Below, piece after piece: positions 6,334 to 7,730 of a DNA stretch of 7,730 bases (the first letter of the stretch is position 1; each line of letters opens with the position of its first letter). The notes beneath the pieces were generated by a model that worked only from the letters and a program-made list of their open reading frames with translations, did no database searches and was not told the DNA's origin. Both the position numbers and the translations under genes were made by a program. Source of the DNA: Acidobacteriota bacterium (GTDB lineage Bacteria > Acidobacteriota > Vicinamibacteria > Vicinamibacterales > UBA2999); NCBI GenBank assembly GCA_947465645.1, contig CANIBQ010000151.1:1-7730 (forward strand). Reading direction: 5' to 3'.

Positions 6334-7332
6334 ATGCACCTCCGACACGAGCTGGACAGCGCGCTTTTGGCCGACGCGACTGGAGGGCCGGACCCTGAGA
6401 TCGTTGGGGCACCCCTCACGGATAACGAGTGGGCGGCCATCGACGAGAAGCACCTCCGCGCCATCACTGCAGGCGCAGTCGACGCGATCCGGACCGCGTG
6501 CGCCGCGATCGTGAAGAGTCGGCGCGTATACCAGATTGACGGGAGCAACCGGCGTCCACGCCAGCGCCGTGATCCGGCCGGTGCGGTAGACGCGGACCAG
6601 CCACGCCGCCGGGCCCATGAAGAGGCTCTCGCGGCGGTGTTGACGCACGAGGCGGTATGCCACGCGCACGATCGCTTTGGTGTGCGGACGTTCCGGCGGA
6701 CGGTGTTACGCGACCGCCTTCTGCGAGGCGCCGAGGTGAGCGCGTGGATTCGCACGCAGACGCTGACGCAAGGACGGCCGACCATACACAAAGACCAGCA
6801 CGGGGTCCACGTGAACATCCTGGCGTGTGTCAGCGGGACATCGGACACGCGAATCGACCGCGTGCCGACCCGAAACGGCTCGCCCGTGGATCGCCTGCGG
6901 GTCGTGAGTGAGGACGTCGCGGCATGGTGTGGATCGACGCCGGCGGACACCGCGCGGTGGGTGCTCACGGGGGAACCGCTTCGCCTGTCCGCGTTGCAAG
7001 CTGAGGTGCGCATCCAGGCGCCGATGCGGGCGCGGTCCCGCATCGTGCTGACGGTGGCGCCCACCTGTACGCCACGCGAAGTGGCACGCGCCTACCGGAT
7101 TACGCGGCGCCAGTGGTTCGGGCGACTGCGACGGGTGACGGACACGCACGCGCGGCTCGCGGTCTTCGCTATCGAACAGGGTGCGCTCCCCGCCCCAGAA
7201 CAGATGGCGCGGTGGAATCGACAGGCCGGGACGCCACACCGCTACCGGCAGGTGTCCGTCTTCGTGCGGGACGCCCGCCATGCTGTCCAACGCTTGACGG
7301 ACCTGAAGTTGTCCGTCTCACTGAAGCGGTGA
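6334..7332 (+). CDS. Conserved-type hypothetical protein, 332 residues
   Basis: I cannot assign a function. The frame has steady high-GC third positions. Its C-terminal third resembles a conserved hypothetical family that I recall from GC-rich bacteria: a WVLTG stretch (209-213), a beta-like segment SRIVLTVAP (235-243), TPREVARAYR (246-255), a basic stretch with TDTHARLAVFA (269-279), MARWNR (291-296), and a C-terminal RDARHAVQRL (312-321). In that family, as I remember it, these elements recur in the same order. No transmembrane segment, signal peptide or known catalytic motif is visible. The N-terminal half is Arg-rich around 63-95 and contains a helical segment near 95-140. It is transcribed away from the phage packaging genes. 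Its stop is two bases before the next ORF (TGA-CG-ATG), suggesting an operon. The ATG at 6334 is the only good start near the beginning of the frame, although it lacks a strong ribosome-binding site. Confidence 0.75.
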   Translation: MHLRHELDSALLADATGGPDPEIVGAPLTDNEWAAIDEKHLRAITAGAVDAIRTACAAIVKSRRVYQIDGSNRRPRQRRDPAGAVDADQPRRRAHEEALAAVLTHEAVCHAHDRFGVRTFRRTVLRDRLLRGAEVSAWIRTQTLTQGRPTIHKDQHGVHVNILACVSGTSDTRIDRVPTRNGSPVDRLRVVSEDVAAWCGSTPADTARWVLTGEPLRLSALQAEVRIQAPMRARSRIVLTVAPTCTPREVARAYRITRRQWFGRLRRVTDTHARLAVFAIEQGALPAPEQMARWNRQAGTPHRYRQVSVFVRDARHAVQRLTDLKLSVSLKR

Positions 7333-7334
7333 CG

Positions 7335-7562
7335 ATGCCGACACCGCGCCCCGGACCATGTGAGACGGATGGGTGCGGGGCAGCCGGGATCTTGCGGCGT
7401 TGCTGCGACATTCGACCACGCTCGAAGCGCTGGGCATTCCCTCTGGGAACCGCCGGATCAGCGGGCAGTATGGACACAGGGCCGCGCACGAGGCACCTCT
7501 CGATCCAACAGCGTGACACCTCACGTGAACAAGCCGATACGACAGCACGCCAGTCGTCATGA
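7335..7562 (+). CDS. Small cysteine-bearing ORF, 75 residues
   Basis: It begins two bases after the preceding stop and ends in an ATGA overlap with the next frame, the spacing expected of coupled genes. The N-terminus has four cysteines, C9-x4-C14-x8-C23-C24, in PCETDGCG...RRCC. The layout recalls small phage zinc fingers of the form C-x4-C-x8-C-x2-H followed by a basic RW stretch. Here the expected histidine position is arginine (R27) and KRW follows at 31-33, so zinc binding is doubtful unless C23 and C24 both serve. Residues 35-75 are low in hydrophobics and probably disordered. Third-position GC is weaker than in the neighbouring gene. A competing plus-strand frame from an ATG at 7369 is also open to the right edge, so the choice is not secure. 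Confidence 0.35.
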   Translation: MPTPRPGPCETDGCGAAGILRRCCDIRPRSKRWAFPLGTAGSAGSMDTGPRTRHLSIQQRDTSREQADTTARQSS

Positions 7563-7730
7563 GGCCGAGAACCCAGAATGGACGGCCGCTACGGGAGGCG
7601 GTGCCGACGGACACGCTGGAACGTCTCGGGGCTGTCGCCCGACGGCGTTGCGTCACACGGCCAACCTCAACACATCGATCGGTTATCACCCCCCGTCGAC
7701 AACTGATCGAGAATCGCCGAATGCTGGTTA
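7559..7730 (+). CDS. Partial ORF running off the right edge (57 codons visible)
   Basis: The ATG at 7559-7561 overlaps the TGA of the preceding ORF in the arrangement ATGA, and the frame has no stop before the window ends. The visible part is very basic (MRPRTQNGRPLREAV..., ending near ENRRMLV), which would suit a nucleic-acid-binding protein, but no family is recognised. An alternative overlapping frame starting at ATG 7369 is open for 120 codons to the edge but is rich in Gly, Ser, Thr and His and lacks coupling. Only sequence beyond the window can decide. Confidence 0.25.
   Translation, partial: MRPRTQNGRPLREAVPTDTLERLGAVARRRCVTRPTSTHRSVITPRRQLIENRRMLV

Noticed and set aside
6271..6669. 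Upstream extension of the methyltransferase frame
   Set aside because: It overlaps the plus-strand 332-residue gene, and a strong ribosome-binding site supports the ATG at 6270.
7376..7519. Plus-strand frame reading GSRDLAALLRHSTTL, suggestive of an integrase tail
   Set aside because: It lacks the TGH and catalytic tyrosine context; the resemblance is only a few residues.
7318..7689. Minus-strand open frame of 123 codons
   Set aside because: The translation is Arg/Ser-rich with no recognisable motif and overlaps plus-strand frames with coupled junctions.

Overview
This is a GC-rich bacterial segment (roughly 65% G+C by eye) where a chromosomal-type gene abuts an integrated, apparently degraded phage-like element. 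The host cannot be named from the window. The protein families and high-GC codon use would fit Acidobacteriota or another GC-rich soil or groundwater lineage, but that is inference.

Left part (1-1819, minus strand): the first 606 codons of a large TM0106-family RecB-like nuclease running off the left edge. It has an Fe-S RecB/Cas4-type nuclease domain followed by a DEDD-type exonuclease domain. The SF1 helicase half expected in this family would lie outside the window. Between this gene and the integrase (1820-2170) there is no intact gene. That stretch holds the C-terminal relic of a second tyrosine recombinase on the plus strand and an 8-bp inverted repeat just beyond the integrase stop.

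Middle part (2171-6270, minus strand): a same-direction phage block. In transcription order it is a ParB-domain/beta-class DNA adenine methyltransferase, a helix-turn-helix protein taken as the small terminase, a large terminase (TerL), a micro-ORF coupled to the TerL stop, and an intact tyrosine integrase. TerL loses similarity to its family about 8 codons before its stop and lacks the C-terminal segment carrying the last nuclease acidic residue. No portal, capsid or tail gene follows; the integrase sits where they would be expected. The simplest reading is a prophage reduced by deletion. A packaging-gene-bearing satellite is a less likely alternative.

Right part (6271-7730): a 63-bp divergent intergenic region with an AT-rich patch, then a plus-strand run. 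It starts with a 332-residue conserved-type protein of unknown function. Two weakly supported frames follow with very tight junctions: a 75-residue cysteine-bearing ORF two bases downstream, then an ORF with an ATGA overlap that runs off the right edge. No tRNA, rRNA, CRISPR array or insertion sequence was seen.
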